64,000 nucleotides of DNA from Sulfuricystis sp964478415 (lineage in GTDB: Bacteria; Pseudomonadota; Gammaproteobacteria; Burkholderiales; Rhodocyclaceae): positions 10,098-74,097 of the forward strand of contig CAYZII010000002.1 of NCBI GenBank assembly GCA_964478415.1, in the 5' to 3' direction. The notes beneath the pieces are model-generated. The model did not search any database, was not told where the DNA came from, and worked only from the letters and a program-made list of their open reading frames with translations. Shown in pieces: positions 1 through 8,517 of the stretch. The translations under genes were made by a program, and so were the position numbers. Every line of letters starts with the position of its first letter. The stretch's first letter is position 1.

Positions 1-469
1 CACCCAGCGTGCCCACGGGGCCTTCCGCGATCACCCGCTCATGCACCGCATCATCCGACCAGCGCGCCCGACGGCGGTCGAACAGACGCACTGACCAATC
101 GGGATAACCTTCGCCATGCCGCAGATAGCGCCCCATGAAACGATTGCAACGTGCAAGGCGATAGGCGACGAAATTCGGCGCTGGCAACACGGCACGAATG
201 CTGGCAGCGAGTTCGGGCGCCACGCGCTCATCGGCATCGATACACAGCACCCAGTCGTGCGCGGCCTGCTCCACGGCAAACTGCTTCTGCGGCCCGAAAC
301 CACGCCAATGTGTCTCGATCACGCGCGCCCCGTACTGGCGGGCGAGTTCGACCGTGCCGTCCGCACTGCCGGAATCGACGACGAGGATTTCGTCACAAAA
401 CTTCAGCGTTTCGAGACAGGCAGCCAGCGTCGCAGCAGCATCGCGAGTGATCAGGACGGCGGAAAGCAT
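1..469 (-). CDS. Glycosyltransferase family 2, WaaE/KdtX-like (3' part off the left edge)
   Basis: At least 156 residues are in the window and the frame is still open at base 2. The ATG at 469 begins MLSAVLITRDAAATLAACLE, a typical GT2 start. The nucleotide-sugar motif VVDSGSADGT lies near residues 34-43 and the metal-binding CIDADERV near residues 78-85, followed by CNRFMGRYLRHGEGYPDWS, which is typical of the WaaE/KdtX lipooligosaccharide transferases. From family knowledge it would add a sugar to the inner core of LPS on the cytoplasmic face. It is divergent from the glycan cluster that starts at 533, with 63 bp between the start codons. The acceptor and sugar cannot be read from the sequence. 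Confidence 0.85.
   Translation of the reverse strand, partial: MLSAVLITRDAAATLAACLETLKFCDEILVVDSGSADGTVELARQYGARVIETHWRGFGPQKQFAVEQAAHDWVLCIDADERVAPELAASIRAVLPAPNFVAYRLARCNRFMGRYLRHGEGYPDWSVRLFDRRRARWSDDAVHERVIAEGPVGTLG
171..195 (-). repeat. Degenerate copy of the dispersed 25-nt motif
   Basis: On the minus strand this matches the motif consensus (GT, then GCCGTCCCGCCAGCGCCGAT, then TTT) at about 21 of 25 positions. It lies in the GT2 gene, where it is read as AVLPAPNF. As the weakest class of match it could be a coincidence of codon choice. Confidence 0.35.
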
Positions 470-494
470 CGCAAAGCGGGGGTTGCAGGGTGTC

Positions 495-500
495 TATAAT
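495..500 (+). promoter_or_regulatory. Putative -10 box of the glycan cluster
   Basis: A perfect TATAAT lies in the 63-bp intergenic space between the GT2 gene and the start codon at 533. No convincing -35 element is seen 16-18 bp upstream, so this is a weak call. It is the only obvious promoter-like box before the long plus-strand run of glycan genes. Confidence 0.4.
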
Positions 501-532
501 TTATTGATTTTACGCTCTCTGCTTCCTCTGCC

Positions 533-1645
533 ATGAAGCTTGCCCTCGTCCGCCAGACTTACACGCCGTTTGGCGGCGCCGAACGTTTCATCAGTCAGGC
601 GATCGCCGCGCTGCAGGCAAAAGGGGTGGCGGTCGAGATCATCGCACGCAACTGGCAGGGAGAACTCGCCGGCCTGCGCTGCGATCCCTTCTTCCTCGGC
701 CGCCTGTGGCGCGATTGGGGCTTTGCTCGCTGCGTCCAGAAAGTAATCTCTTCTGCGCGGTATGACCTGGTGCAAAGCCATGAGCGCATTCCTGGCTGCC
801 ATATCTACCGCGCCGGAGATGGCGTGCATGCCACCTGGCTCGAACTCTCCGGCAAACCCTGGCGGCTCTCCCCTTGGCATCGTTACACCCTCACCGCCGA
901 AGCGGCACTCTTCCGTCACCCGAAATTGCGCGCAGTAATCTGCAACTCCCGCATGGTCGCCCAAGATATCGCCCACCGCTGGCCAGGCGTTGCAGACAAG
1001 CTCGCGGTGATCTACAACGGCATCGATCTCGCGCGCTTCCATCCCGGAATGCGAAAAGAATTCCGTCACCGCGTGCGGGCAGAGCTAGGCATTGCTGCCA
1101 GCGAACGCGTGATCCTGTATGTCGGCTCGGGCTATGAAAGGAAAGGTGTCGCCACCCTGCTGCATGCCCTGCCACACCTTTCCTCCGATACCAAAGTATG
1201 GATCATCGGCAAGGATAAGGAAGAGCGTCGTTACCATCGGCTCGCTGCACGACTTGGGGTGGCCGATCGGGCGCGATTCTTTGGCCCGCAGGCCGACGTG
1301 CGCCCCTACCTCGCCTCCGCCGATCTTTTCTGTCTGCCGACGCGCTACGATCCTCTGCCCAATGCCGCCCTCGAAGCCCTCGCCTGCGGTTTGCCGGTCG
1401 TGACGACTAGCGACTGTGGCGCCGCGGAACTGATCACCCCCGGCCACAATGGTGAAGTACTTCCCGCCCATGCGCCAAACACCGAGTGGGCGGCAGCCTT
1501 GCAACGGGGCCTGGCCTTGAGTGCCACTGCGACGACGGTCGAGGCGGCCCGCTGCGCCGTCGCCGCGCTTTCATACGACGCAATGGCCGAACAGCTGCTT
1601 ACGCTGTATGCCTCGTTGGGGGTCAAAACCCCCACCCCCGTATAA
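533..1645 (+). CDS. Glycosyltransferase family 4 (WaaG-like LPS core transferase)
   Basis: 370 residues, beginning MKLALVRQTYTPFGGAERF, whose GGAERF turn is typical of WaaG-like GT4 enzymes. The GT-B fold is visible as an N-terminal domain ending near residue 165 and a C-terminal nucleotide-sugar domain. The second domain carries YVGSGYERKG near residue 200 and the EX7E-type stretch ALEALACGLPVVTTSDCGAA near residues 278-297. By family it would transfer a hexose, often glucose, to heptose II of the LPS inner core. It is the first gene of the plus-strand cluster and is followed after 25 bp by a heptosyltransferase. The GT4 assignment is firm; the sugar is inferred only from similarity. Confidence 0.85.
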   Translation: MKLALVRQTYTPFGGAERFISQAIAALQAKGVAVEIIARNWQGELAGLRCDPFFLGRLWRDWGFARCVQKVISSARYDLVQSHERIPGCHIYRAGDGVHATWLELSGKPWRLSPWHRYTLTAEAALFRHPKLRAVICNSRMVAQDIAHRWPGVADKLAVIYNGIDLARFHPGMRKEFRHRVRAELGIAASERVILYVGSGYERKGVATLLHALPHLSSDTKVWIIGKDKEERRYHRLAARLGVADRARFFGPQADVRPYLASADLFCLPTRYDPLPNAALEALACGLPVVTTSDCGAAELITPGHNGEVLPAHAPNTEWAAALQRGLALSATATTVEAARCAVAALSYDAMAEQLLTLYASLGVKTPTPV

Positions 1646-1670
1646 TTGGCAGTTCGCCCGCCACGCCTTT

Positions 1671-2789
1671 ATGAATCCTTCTCCTTCTTCGCCAAGTCCA
1701 TTGCCCCGAGCGATCGATTTTTCCAGCCTGCGTCGCGCGCTCGTCATCAAGCTGCGCCACCACGGCGACGTGCTGTTGGCCTCGCCAGTTTTCACCGCTC
1801 TCAAGGCCGCCGCACCACAATGCGAAATCGATGCCCTGGTCTACCAAGAGACGGCGCCGATGCTGGCCGGGCATCCGGCGATTTCGTGCATTCACGTCAT
1901 AGACCAGCAATGGAAAAATTTCGGCTTGTTTAGACAGGCAAAAGCCGAAATCTCTCTTTTCAAAACCCTGCGCGGACGATCCTATGATCTCCTCATTCAC
2001 CTGACCGATCATTGGCGGGGTGCTTGGTTGGCGCGCCTATTGCACCCCTCGTACAGTGTTGCCCTTTTGCCGACCCTGCGCCCGCAAACGCATTTGTGGC
2101 GAGCTTCCTTTACCCATCTTGCCCCCTTGCCCCCTTTGGGAAATCGGCACACCATCGAATGTCATCTCGACGCTTTGCGAGCGATTGGCTACCAGCCGTC
2201 TCAGCTCCACCGGCGCCTCGTTTTCCGTCCCTCTGCTGTGGCCTACGACAATGTGGCAACTTTGCTGGCAAAGCAGGGGATCACGCCAGAACGAATGATT
2301 CATGTCCACCCGGCCTCCCGTTGGATGTTCAAGAGTTGGACGGCAACCGGCTTCGCCGAGGTCATTTCGGCACTTGCGGAACATGGGTTCATACCGGTCC
2401 TTACCAGCGGCCCTGCCGAAAAGGAACGAGCTTTCATAGCGCAGATCTTGACACTTTGCCGGCATCGGCCAATTGATTTCTCTGGTCAGCTCAGCATCGA
2501 GGAACTAGGTGCTTTGATCGCGAACGCACGTTTGTCGCTCTGCGTTGATTCTGCGCCGATGCATTTGGCTGCTGCGGTTGGCACCCCCGTAGTCGCTCTC
2601 TTCGGCCCATCGAATGAAAATGAATGGGGCCCCTGGCAGGTTCCCCATCGCGTCATTTCAAGTGCTCACCCCTGCCGTCCTTGCCGGCTCGATGGCTGCG
2701 GCGGTGGCAAGATAGCCGATTGTCTTGCCGTCATTACTGCGCCAATGGTGCTAGACGCAATACTGGAATTGCTCGCCGAAACCGCATGA
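1671..2789 (+). CDS. ADP-heptose--LPS heptosyltransferase, GT9 (WaaQ/RfaQ-like)
   Basis: 372 residues from the ATG at 1671. An upstream in-frame start would extend back into the preceding gene and adds low-complexity residues, so it was not used. LVIKLRHHGDVLLASPVFTA near the N-terminus is the GT9 acceptor-domain signature. HVHPASRWMFKSW near residue 205 and CVDSAPMHLAAAVGTPVVAL near residues 285-304 form the ADP-heptose pocket. Family role: adding heptose to the LPS inner core. Its stop overlaps the msbA start as ATGA, so the two are probably translationally coupled. waaC lies about 10 kb downstream, making this the second heptosyltransferase of the cluster. Confidence 0.88.
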   Translation: MNPSPSSPSPLPRAIDFSSLRRALVIKLRHHGDVLLASPVFTALKAAAPQCEIDALVYQETAPMLAGHPAISCIHVIDQQWKNFGLFRQAKAEISLFKTLRGRSYDLLIHLTDHWRGAWLARLLHPSYSVALLPTLRPQTHLWRASFTHLAPLPPLGNRHTIECHLDALRAIGYQPSQLHRRLVFRPSAVAYDNVATLLAKQGITPERMIHVHPASRWMFKSWTATGFAEVISALAEHGFIPVLTSGPAEKERAFIAQILTLCRHRPIDFSGQLSIEELGALIANARLSLCVDSAPMHLAAAVGTPVVALFGPSNENEWGPWQVPHRVISSAHPCRPCRLDGCGGGKIADCLAVITAPMVLDAILELLAETA

Positions 2790-4561
2790 AAAATTTTTAC
2801 GGCCCGCCCGCGAGTGGCGTCGCAAGTGCGCGGCTTTACCTGCGCCTGCTTGGTTATCTTCGGCCTTATTGGCGAATGTTCGTCGTCGCGGTGATCGGTA
2901 TGGCGCTCACGGCAGCTGCAGAGCCCCTTTTTCCCGCGTTGATGAAACCGTTATTGGATGGCCATCTTGGCACTGGCAATCCTCACGCCTGGTGGCAATA
3001 TCCTTTCGCCATCATTGGCATCGTCATGCTGCGCGGCTTGTTCGGCTTTTTTGGTGGCTATTGTATGCACTGGCTGAGTCACCGTATCACCGCCGACCTG
3101 CGTCAAGCCATGTTTGCCAAACTCGTTCATCTGCCCACCTTTTTTTTTGATACACACCCGGCGGCGCGTATCGTGGCGAGAATCACCAACGATGTGAATG
3201 GCTTGAGCAACGCCGCGACCACGGTATTGACTGTCCTTGTGCGGGATAGCTTGACGATCGTCGCCCTGCTGGCGTGGATGACTTACCTGAATTGGCAGCT
3301 CACCTTGGTAAGCCTCTTGATCATTCCTTTGGTGGTCGTTGCGATGCGTTACTTTGCTCGCCGCATGCGTCATCTGTCACGCTCTCTGCTGTCCTCTTAC
3401 GGAGATTTGGCGCAGACCCTGCAGGAAGCCACCGAAGGTCATCGCCTAGTCAAGATCCACAACGCCCAAGACATCGAAATGAATTCCTTCCGTCAAGCGA
3501 CGGAACGTTTCCGCGGTCTCAACATGCGCATCTCCGTCGCCGGCGAACTGCTCATGCCCTTGGTGCAACTCATCGCTGCCTTGGCGCTGGCGATCGTCGT
3601 CGGGATCGCGATCGATCAGGCACACCGTGACCTGACGAGTGTCGGCGCCTTCGTTTCATTCATCACTGCGATGCTGATGCTGCTTGCGCCCGCCAAGCGT
3701 CTGGCAGGCATCAATATGCCTTTGCAACGCGGTCTCGCGGCAGCGGAAAGTGTTTTCTCATTGCTTGATGAAGAAAGCGAAAAGGATACGGGAAAGCTCT
3801 CCACCGTGCCTGGGCGCGGCAGCATCGAACTACGACAAGTGAGCTTCCAATACCCGCAAACTTCTCACCGCGCCGTCGAAAATGTCAGTTTCACGGTTGC
3901 GCCCGGTGAAATGGTGGCCATCGTTGGTCTTTCTGGAAGCGGCAAAACCACTCTGCTCAATCTACTCACGCGTTTCTATGACGACTACACAGGCACGATC
4001 CTGATCGATGGCATCGATACCCGCGAGATGACGCTCGCTACGCTGCGCAGTCATTTCGCCCTGGTCTCCCAGGACATTTTCCTTTTCAATGGGACGGTAG
4101 CGGAAAACATCGCTTACGGCAATCCTGCCGCCACCCCCGAAGCCATTCGCCGGGCCGCTGTCGTTGCTTATGCGGATACTTTCATCACTGCGTTACCTGC
4201 CGGCTATGACACAGTAATTGGTGACAGAGGCATCCGGCTGTCGGGGGGCCAACGCCAGCGCCTGGCCATTGCGCGCGCCGTGTTGAAGAAAGCATCCATC
4301 CTGTTACTCGATGAAGCCACCTCGGCGCTGGACTCGGAATCGGAACGCTATGTCCAGGCGGCTATCGAAGCCCTGATGGGGAATACCACGATGCTGGTGA
4401 TTGCGCATCGACTTTCCACGGTACGGCGGGCTAATCGCATCCTCGTCATGGCCCAGGGACGCATTGTCGAGGCGGGCACTCACGAAGAGCTCATCGCCTT
4501 GGGTGGTGAATACCGCAAACTCTACGACATCCAGTTCCGCAGCGAAGAAACTGCATCATGA
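2786..4561 (+). CDS. msbA: Lipid A export ABC transporter, permease/ATP-binding protein MsbA
   Basis: 591 residues, a full ABC half-transporter with six predicted membrane helices in residues about 25-320 and an ATPase domain after it. Walker A (GLSGSGKT) is near residue 380, the signature LSGGQRQRLAIARA near 483, Walker B (ILLLDEATSALD) near 505 and the switch histidine in IAHRLST near 538. Family function: flipping core-lipid A across the inner membrane. Start choice: the ATG at 2786 overlaps the previous stop, and the upstream extension is an out-of-character Arg/Cys-rich tail. A run of nine T (3140-3148) falls in the coding sequence for HLPTFFFD. MsbA inside the core cluster fits a lipooligosaccharide-style assembly. 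Confidence 0.95.
   Translation: MKNFYGPPASGVASARLYLRLLGYLRPYWRMFVVAVIGMALTAAAEPLFPALMKPLLDGHLGTGNPHAWWQYPFAIIGIVMLRGLFGFFGGYCMHWLSHRITADLRQAMFAKLVHLPTFFFDTHPAARIVARITNDVNGLSNAATTVLTVLVRDSLTIVALLAWMTYLNWQLTLVSLLIIPLVVVAMRYFARRMRHLSRSLLSSYGDLAQTLQEATEGHRLVKIHNAQDIEMNSFRQATERFRGLNMRISVAGELLMPLVQLIAALALAIVVGIAIDQAHRDLTSVGAFVSFITAMLMLLAPAKRLAGINMPLQRGLAAAESVFSLLDEESEKDTGKLSTVPGRGSIELRQVSFQYPQTSHRAVENVSFTVAPGEMVAIVGLSGSGKTTLLNLLTRFYDDYTGTILIDGIDTREMTLATLRSHFALVSQDIFLFNGTVAENIAYGNPAATPEAIRRAAVVAYADTFITALPAGYDTVIGDRGIRLSGGQRQRLAIARAVLKKASILLLDEATSALDSESERYVQAAIEALMGNTTMLVIAHRLSTVRRANRILVMAQGRIVEAGTHEELIALGGEYRKLYDIQFRSEETAS
3140..3148 (+). repeat. T9 homopolymer tract inside msbA
   Basis: Nine consecutive T in the msbA reading frame, near codon 119, encode part of the FFF run. 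Slippage here would truncate a normally essential transporter, so it is recorded as a slippage-prone site and not as a proposed switch. Confidence 0.5.
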
Positions 4562-5691
4562 CCCCCTTGCAGGGCGCGACACTTCCCAAGATTCTGCTGG
4601 CTTCGCATCATGCCAGCCGGCGTGGCTCGGCAATCAGTCTGTTAGAACTTGGTGTGCGGCTGCCCGCAGCCGGTTATGAACCAGTTTTCGTGTTCAGCAA
4701 ACCTGGTCCGCTCGTCGAAGAATTGCGGGCAAGATCGTTCACCGTCCATCTCCTCAGACGCGAAGGCTGGTTACGTTGGCCTTTATTGCGTGCCACATAT
4801 GACCTGATACGCCATGAGGATATTGCCTTAGCGCATGTCAACTCTGCCGTGCCATTCTCGAAATATATTGCGCTTGCTGCCCGCTGGGCGGGCATTCCGG
4901 TCGTCTGGCATGTTCGCGAACCGGTGACGGATAAACGCATGTGCAGGCAACGTTGGTGGATCCGCCATCTCGCCGATAGAATCATCGTCCTGACGCAAGA
5001 GCAGGCACATTTCTTCTCGCGTCCCAACAAAACGAGAAGAATCTTCAATGGTGTCGATCTCGAAAAATTTCGCCGCACGTCGCCCATAGAGGCTGCGAAA
5101 CAAGCGCTTGGCGTTTCGCCGGAGGACTTCCTCTTCGTGCACATCGGTAGTATCGAGGCCAATAAGGGCCAAGTGCGTGCTCTACATGCATTCGCTGCTT
5201 TGCTTGCCCAATCGCCACGAATACGTCTGTTCTTCGCTGGTGAAATCACCGAAACGGCAGAAATGGAAGCCTTGCGGGAAATGCTTGCAAGGGATGCGTC
5301 ATTGGCCAGCGCCGTCACCATCCTGGGCCCACAAAATGATATCGCCCCTTTGCTCTGGGCTGCCGATTGTCTCTTGCTGCCGTCAAGACAGGAATCCTTC
5401 CCGCGCACCGTCATGGAGGCCATGGCGGCAGGCGTTCCAGTCATCGCCTCGCGGGTTGGCGCCTTGCCCGACATGGTGCTCGAAGGGGAGAACGGTTGGC
5501 TCGTGCCAGCAGATGACCATCCCGCCTTGGTCTTAGCCATGACCGAGGCGCTACGCTTCGTCTCTGGAAAGCGTCGCCATTTCATCGAGCGTTGCGTCGC
5601 CCTTGCCGAGGAAAGATTTTCCATCTCGGCCCATATTGCGGCCATCACCCGGCTCTATGCCGAAGTGCTGAGCTCGAGGAGCCACCGATGA
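4558..5691 (+). CDS. Glycosyltransferase family 4
   Basis: 377 residues. The N-terminal half has ASHHASRRGSAISLLELGVR and HVNSAVPFSKYIALAARWAG, followed by VVWHVREP, typical of a GT-B acceptor domain. RRIFNGVDLEKFR near residue 160 marks the interdomain linker. FVHIGSIEANKGQ and ESFPRTVMEAMAAGVPVIAS, with an EX7E arrangement near residue 285, mark the donor domain. The start codon overlaps the msbA stop as ATGA. It probably extends the LPS core or O-chain on the cytoplasmic face; donor and acceptor cannot be told from sequence. It is not obviously one of the two duplicated glycosyltransferase types found downstream. Confidence 0.82.
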   Translation: MTPLQGATLPKILLASHHASRRGSAISLLELGVRLPAAGYEPVFVFSKPGPLVEELRARSFTVHLLRREGWLRWPLLRATYDLIRHEDIALAHVNSAVPFSKYIALAARWAGIPVVWHVREPVTDKRMCRQRWWIRHLADRIIVLTQEQAHFFSRPNKTRRIFNGVDLEKFRRTSPIEAAKQALGVSPEDFLFVHIGSIEANKGQVRALHAFAALLAQSPRIRLFFAGEITETAEMEALREMLARDASLASAVTILGPQNDIAPLLWAADCLLLPSRQESFPRTVMEAMAAGVPVIASRVGALPDMVLEGENGWLVPADDHPALVLAMTEALRFVSGKRRHFIERCVALAEERFSISAHIAAITRLYAEVLSSRSHR

Positions 5692-6416
5692 AGAATGAAA
5701 TCATCTATGACAAATATCGGCAACGGGGCAGTTATCACTGGCGCCAAATATCGCGTCACCCTCTCGACAGGAGCGCCTATGTTTGCGCCCGCTACCGGCG
5801 CTGCATCGATTTGCTCGAAAACCACGCGGGGCCGTTGGCCGGCAAGCGAGTGATGGACCTCGGCTGCGGCGATGGCGCCTTTGCCGCCTGGCTTACCCAA
5901 TGCGGTGCGTGGGTCATAGGCATCGATCCGACGGTCGAAGCGATCGCGTTGGCAACCAAACATCACCGTCAGCTTGGTAGTTCTGCTTCTTTCTGTGCCG
6001 CCAGCGGCTATGCTGCTCCATTTCCCGACAGCTGTTTTGACGGCATCGTCTCAACCGATGTCATTGAGCATGTGCAGCACCCCGAACGCTTCTTGGCGGA
6101 GATCCATCGCTTGCTGAAACCCGGAGCATGGGCTGTGATTTCGACACCGATCAGACTCACAGAAAGACCTCTCGATAAGCTCCATGTCGTCGAATGGTTC
6201 CCAGGCGAATTCCAGGCAATGGTTGGCAGTATCTTTCCTGACGCCCATTTTTATTACTCCCACCCGGTATTCTGGGGAGAACTGGCGCGCCGCTCGAAGT
6301 TGCTGCGTATGATCGTGAATCTCATCCATGCCGTGCGTGACCCATTTGCCATGACGCGCAAATGGCATTATTGCGAACTGCAATACGCTGTCTGCCGCAA
6401 ACCGGACAGAGGATGA
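5688..6416 (+). CDS. Class I SAM-dependent methyltransferase
   Basis: 242 residues from the ATG at 5688, which overlaps the preceding stop as ATGA. Motif I VMDLGCGDGAFAAWL lies near residues 55-69, an acidic residue in GIDPTVEAIALA follows, and STDVIEHVQHPERFLAEIHR near residues 120-140 is the motif IV/post-motif region of type 11 methyltransferases. In this setting it could methylate a sugar or carry out chain-end capping of the glycan. It is one of two methyltransferases in the cluster (the other is at 10137). The substrate is unknown. Confidence 0.8.
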   Translation: MKNEIIYDKYRQRGSYHWRQISRHPLDRSAYVCARYRRCIDLLENHAGPLAGKRVMDLGCGDGAFAAWLTQCGAWVIGIDPTVEAIALATKHHRQLGSSASFCAASGYAAPFPDSCFDGIVSTDVIEHVQHPERFLAEIHRLLKPGAWAVISTPIRLTERPLDKLHVVEWFPGEFQAMVGSIFPDAHFYYSHPVFWGELARRSKLLRMIVNLIHAVRDPFAMTRKWHYCELQYAVCRKPDRG

Positions 6417-7414
6417 TGCGTTGCTTGTTCCTCGTTCTCGGCGAGCATAAACCGAGTACCCGCTTGCGCATCCTCCCCCTCTGCGATGCGCTGTCGAAGC
6501 GAGGCCATCAGGTGACTGTGCGCAGCATTGCTTCCGCTAACCTCGCTGACCGTCTCGCATGGTTACGCGCAGCGCGCCGCCACGACTTCCTCCTGGTGCA
6601 AAAAAAACTCTTCTCCCCATCATTCGTGGCGTTGTTGCGTCGAGCCAATCCACACATTTTCTTCGACGTCGACGATGCGGTGATGTTTCACGAACTCGAA
6701 CGCGGTGAGCCATTGTCGGGCAAATTCTTCAAGCGCTTCCTCGCCATCGCGGCAACGAGCCAGCATGTCGTCGCCGGCAATCATTTCATCGCAGAATTCG
6801 CCCAAGCCGCCCGTCCTGGAGGTGGTGTCAGTGTCCTACCAACGCCCATCGATGTGAATCACCTCCGGGCGAAAACCGACTATCGCGCCCACGAAGAGAT
6901 CGTCATTGGCTGGATCGGCACCAAAGGCAATCTGCAGCAGCTTTTCTCTCTTGCCAGCGTTTTCATTGACCTAGCGCGCGCTTTTCCTCGCCTTAAGCTT
7001 CGCATCATTGCCGACGCAATCTTGTCCATCCCTGGAGTCAAGGTGGAATGCAAACCTTGGCGCGCCGAAGAAGAAAATGCAGATTTGCTCTCCTTCGACA
7101 TCGGCATCATGCCCCTCCATGACACGCTTTGGACCCGCGGCAAAGGTGGCTACAAGCTTCTCCAATACATGGCTGCCGGCATTCCCGCTGTGGCATCACC
7201 GGTTGGCATCAACAGCGAGATCATACGTGAGGGAGAAAATGGCATGTTAGCCGCCACCCCGGACGAATGGCTAGCCAGCTTGCGCAGCTTGATCGAGAAC
7301 AGCGCACTGCGTGAGCGGCTGGGACGGGCGGCGCGCACGACCATTGAAAGAGAATACGGTCTTGAAAGCTACCTTGAACGTTATATCTCGCTGTTCGAGG
7401 CCTCTTACGCATGA
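6413..7414 (+). CDS. Glycosyltransferase (FDxDDA type), paralogue of 8514-9551
   Basis: 333 residues. ATGs at 6413 and 6416 both work; 6413 gives the ATGA overlap seen throughout this operon. Recognisable segments are HIFFDVDDAVMF near residue 85, IVIGWIGTKGNLQQLFSL near 165, and GIMPLHDTLWTRGKGGYKLL followed by QYMAAGIPAVASPVG near 235-260. The gene at 8514 has the same three blocks in the same order, so the two are paralogues. The second half is a GT4-like donor domain; the N-terminal FDxDDA block is characteristic of this subgroup. An A8 run (6600-6607) lies in the frame. Sugar specificity is unknown. Confidence 0.75.
   Translation: MMRCLFLVLGEHKPSTRLRILPLCDALSKRGHQVTVRSIASANLADRLAWLRAARRHDFLLVQKKLFSPSFVALLRRANPHIFFDVDDAVMFHELERGEPLSGKFFKRFLAIAATSQHVVAGNHFIAEFAQAARPGGGVSVLPTPIDVNHLRAKTDYRAHEEIVIGWIGTKGNLQQLFSLASVFIDLARAFPRLKLRIIADAILSIPGVKVECKPWRAEEENADLLSFDIGIMPLHDTLWTRGKGGYKLLQYMAAGIPAVASPVGINSEIIREGENGMLAATPDEWLASLRSLIENSALRERLGRAARTTIEREYGLESYLERYISLFEASYA
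6600..6607 (+). repeat. A8 homopolymer tract in a glycosyltransferase gene
   Basis: Eight consecutive A encode QKK near codon 63 of the glycosyltransferase starting at 6413. It is a potential frameshift hotspot, noted because similar tracts occur in other genes of the cluster. Confidence 0.4.
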
Positions 7415-8517
7415 TGCAGCCTATCCATATCCTGCATACTGAATCATCACCTAACTTGGGCGGGCAAGAATTGCGCATTCTGCTCGAAATGGAACGTTTG
7501 TCGGTTTATGGCTTTCGTTCCTGGCTTGTTGCCCGCAACGGCTCGGCGATCCTAGAAGAAGCAAGCCGGCGAGGTCTGCAATGCATCTCTTTGCCGTTTC
7601 ATAACCGCTTCGATCCAATCAGTATGGTCAAGCTGGGGCGCTTTCTGCGACGAGAAAAGATCGATCTCGTCAATGCCCACGGCTCACGCGATGCCTGGAA
7701 CGTATTTCCTCTGGCACGCTCACTCGGCATCCCGACCGTACGTTCGCGCCATGTGGCCAATCCGATTCGGCGACATTTTCTCGGCCAGCTCGTGTATGGC
7801 GCTCTGTGTGACAGGATCGTCACTACCAGTGCATCGATTCGTGCTGGTCTCATCGCGGCTGGTATCGATGGCAACAAGATCGTTTCCATTCCGACCGGCA
7901 TTGATATTTCGGCATTTGCAGCAGTTGAGCGTGATGGCCAGCTGCGGCGTGAGCTTGGCATTCCTCTCGATGCCACCCTGATAGGCATGATTTCGGACTT
8001 GCGGGGAGACAAAGGACCAGATCTCTTCCTAGCAGCCTGCGACCAGCTGTTGGCTCAACGAACCAATGTATGGGGCGTTCTCGTCGGCGATGGTAGGATG
8101 CGCGAACAGCTCCTCCAGCAGCATGCCTCTCTGAACCAGCGAAAACGCATTGTGTTGGCGGGTTTTCGCCGTGATATTTCTAGGATATTGGCAGAGCTCG
8201 ATCTCTTGGCGGTGCCCTCGCGCATACCGGAGGGGGTACCTCAGGTGATTCTTCAGGCGCATGCAGCGCGCGTGCCCGTCATTGCTTCTCGCGTCGCTGG
8301 GGTCAGCGAAGTCGCTCGCGAGGGTGATACCGCCTTCACCGTAGAGGCCGGGGATGCTACTGCTCTTGCCATAGGCTTGACACGAGCCCTGAATGAACCA
8401 CAACGTGCCCGCTTCCAAGCCGAGCGCGGGTACGCCTTGGTGGTTAGCGAATATTCCCTGGACGCAATGCTCCAGCGTATGGCTGACCTCTATCGAAACC
8501 TGGTGGGCAAAAAATGA
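7411..8517 (+). CDS. Glycosyltransferase family 4, paralogue of 10778-11914
   Basis: 368 residues. The N-terminus ILHTESSPNLGGQELRILLE is nearly the same as that of the gene at 10778 (ILHTEWSLGWGGQEIRILAE). Both then carry a VRSRH block near residue 112. The donor domain shows IGMISDLRGDKGPDLFLAAC near 190 and VPQVILQAHAARVPVIASRV near 276-295, matching GT4 enzymes. It overlaps its neighbours by ATGA on both sides, so it sits in the middle of one transcription and translation unit. A role in core or O-chain extension is inferred from context. Confidence 0.82.
   Translation: MMQPIHILHTESSPNLGGQELRILLEMERLSVYGFRSWLVARNGSAILEEASRRGLQCISLPFHNRFDPISMVKLGRFLRREKIDLVNAHGSRDAWNVFPLARSLGIPTVRSRHVANPIRRHFLGQLVYGALCDRIVTTSASIRAGLIAAGIDGNKIVSIPTGIDISAFAAVERDGQLRRELGIPLDATLIGMISDLRGDKGPDLFLAACDQLLAQRTNVWGVLVGDGRMREQLLQQHASLNQRKRIVLAGFRRDISRILAELDLLAVPSRIPEGVPQVILQAHAARVPVIASRVAGVSEVAREGDTAFTVEAGDATALAIGLTRALNEPQRARFQAERGYALVVSEYSLDAMLQRMADLYRNLVGKK

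Noticed and set aside
1641..1646. TATAAT overlapping the stop of the first plus-strand glycosyltransferase, as an internal promoter
   Set aside because: No acceptable -35 at the right distance, and the surrounding genes are closely packed. Not reported as a promoter.
4321..4331. Core TCGGCGCTGG in msbA (and at 28639 in liuD) as further copies of the dispersed motif
   Set aside because: Only 10-11 bases match and the flanks differ. In msbA the bases encode the conserved SALDSE of the ABC ATPase.
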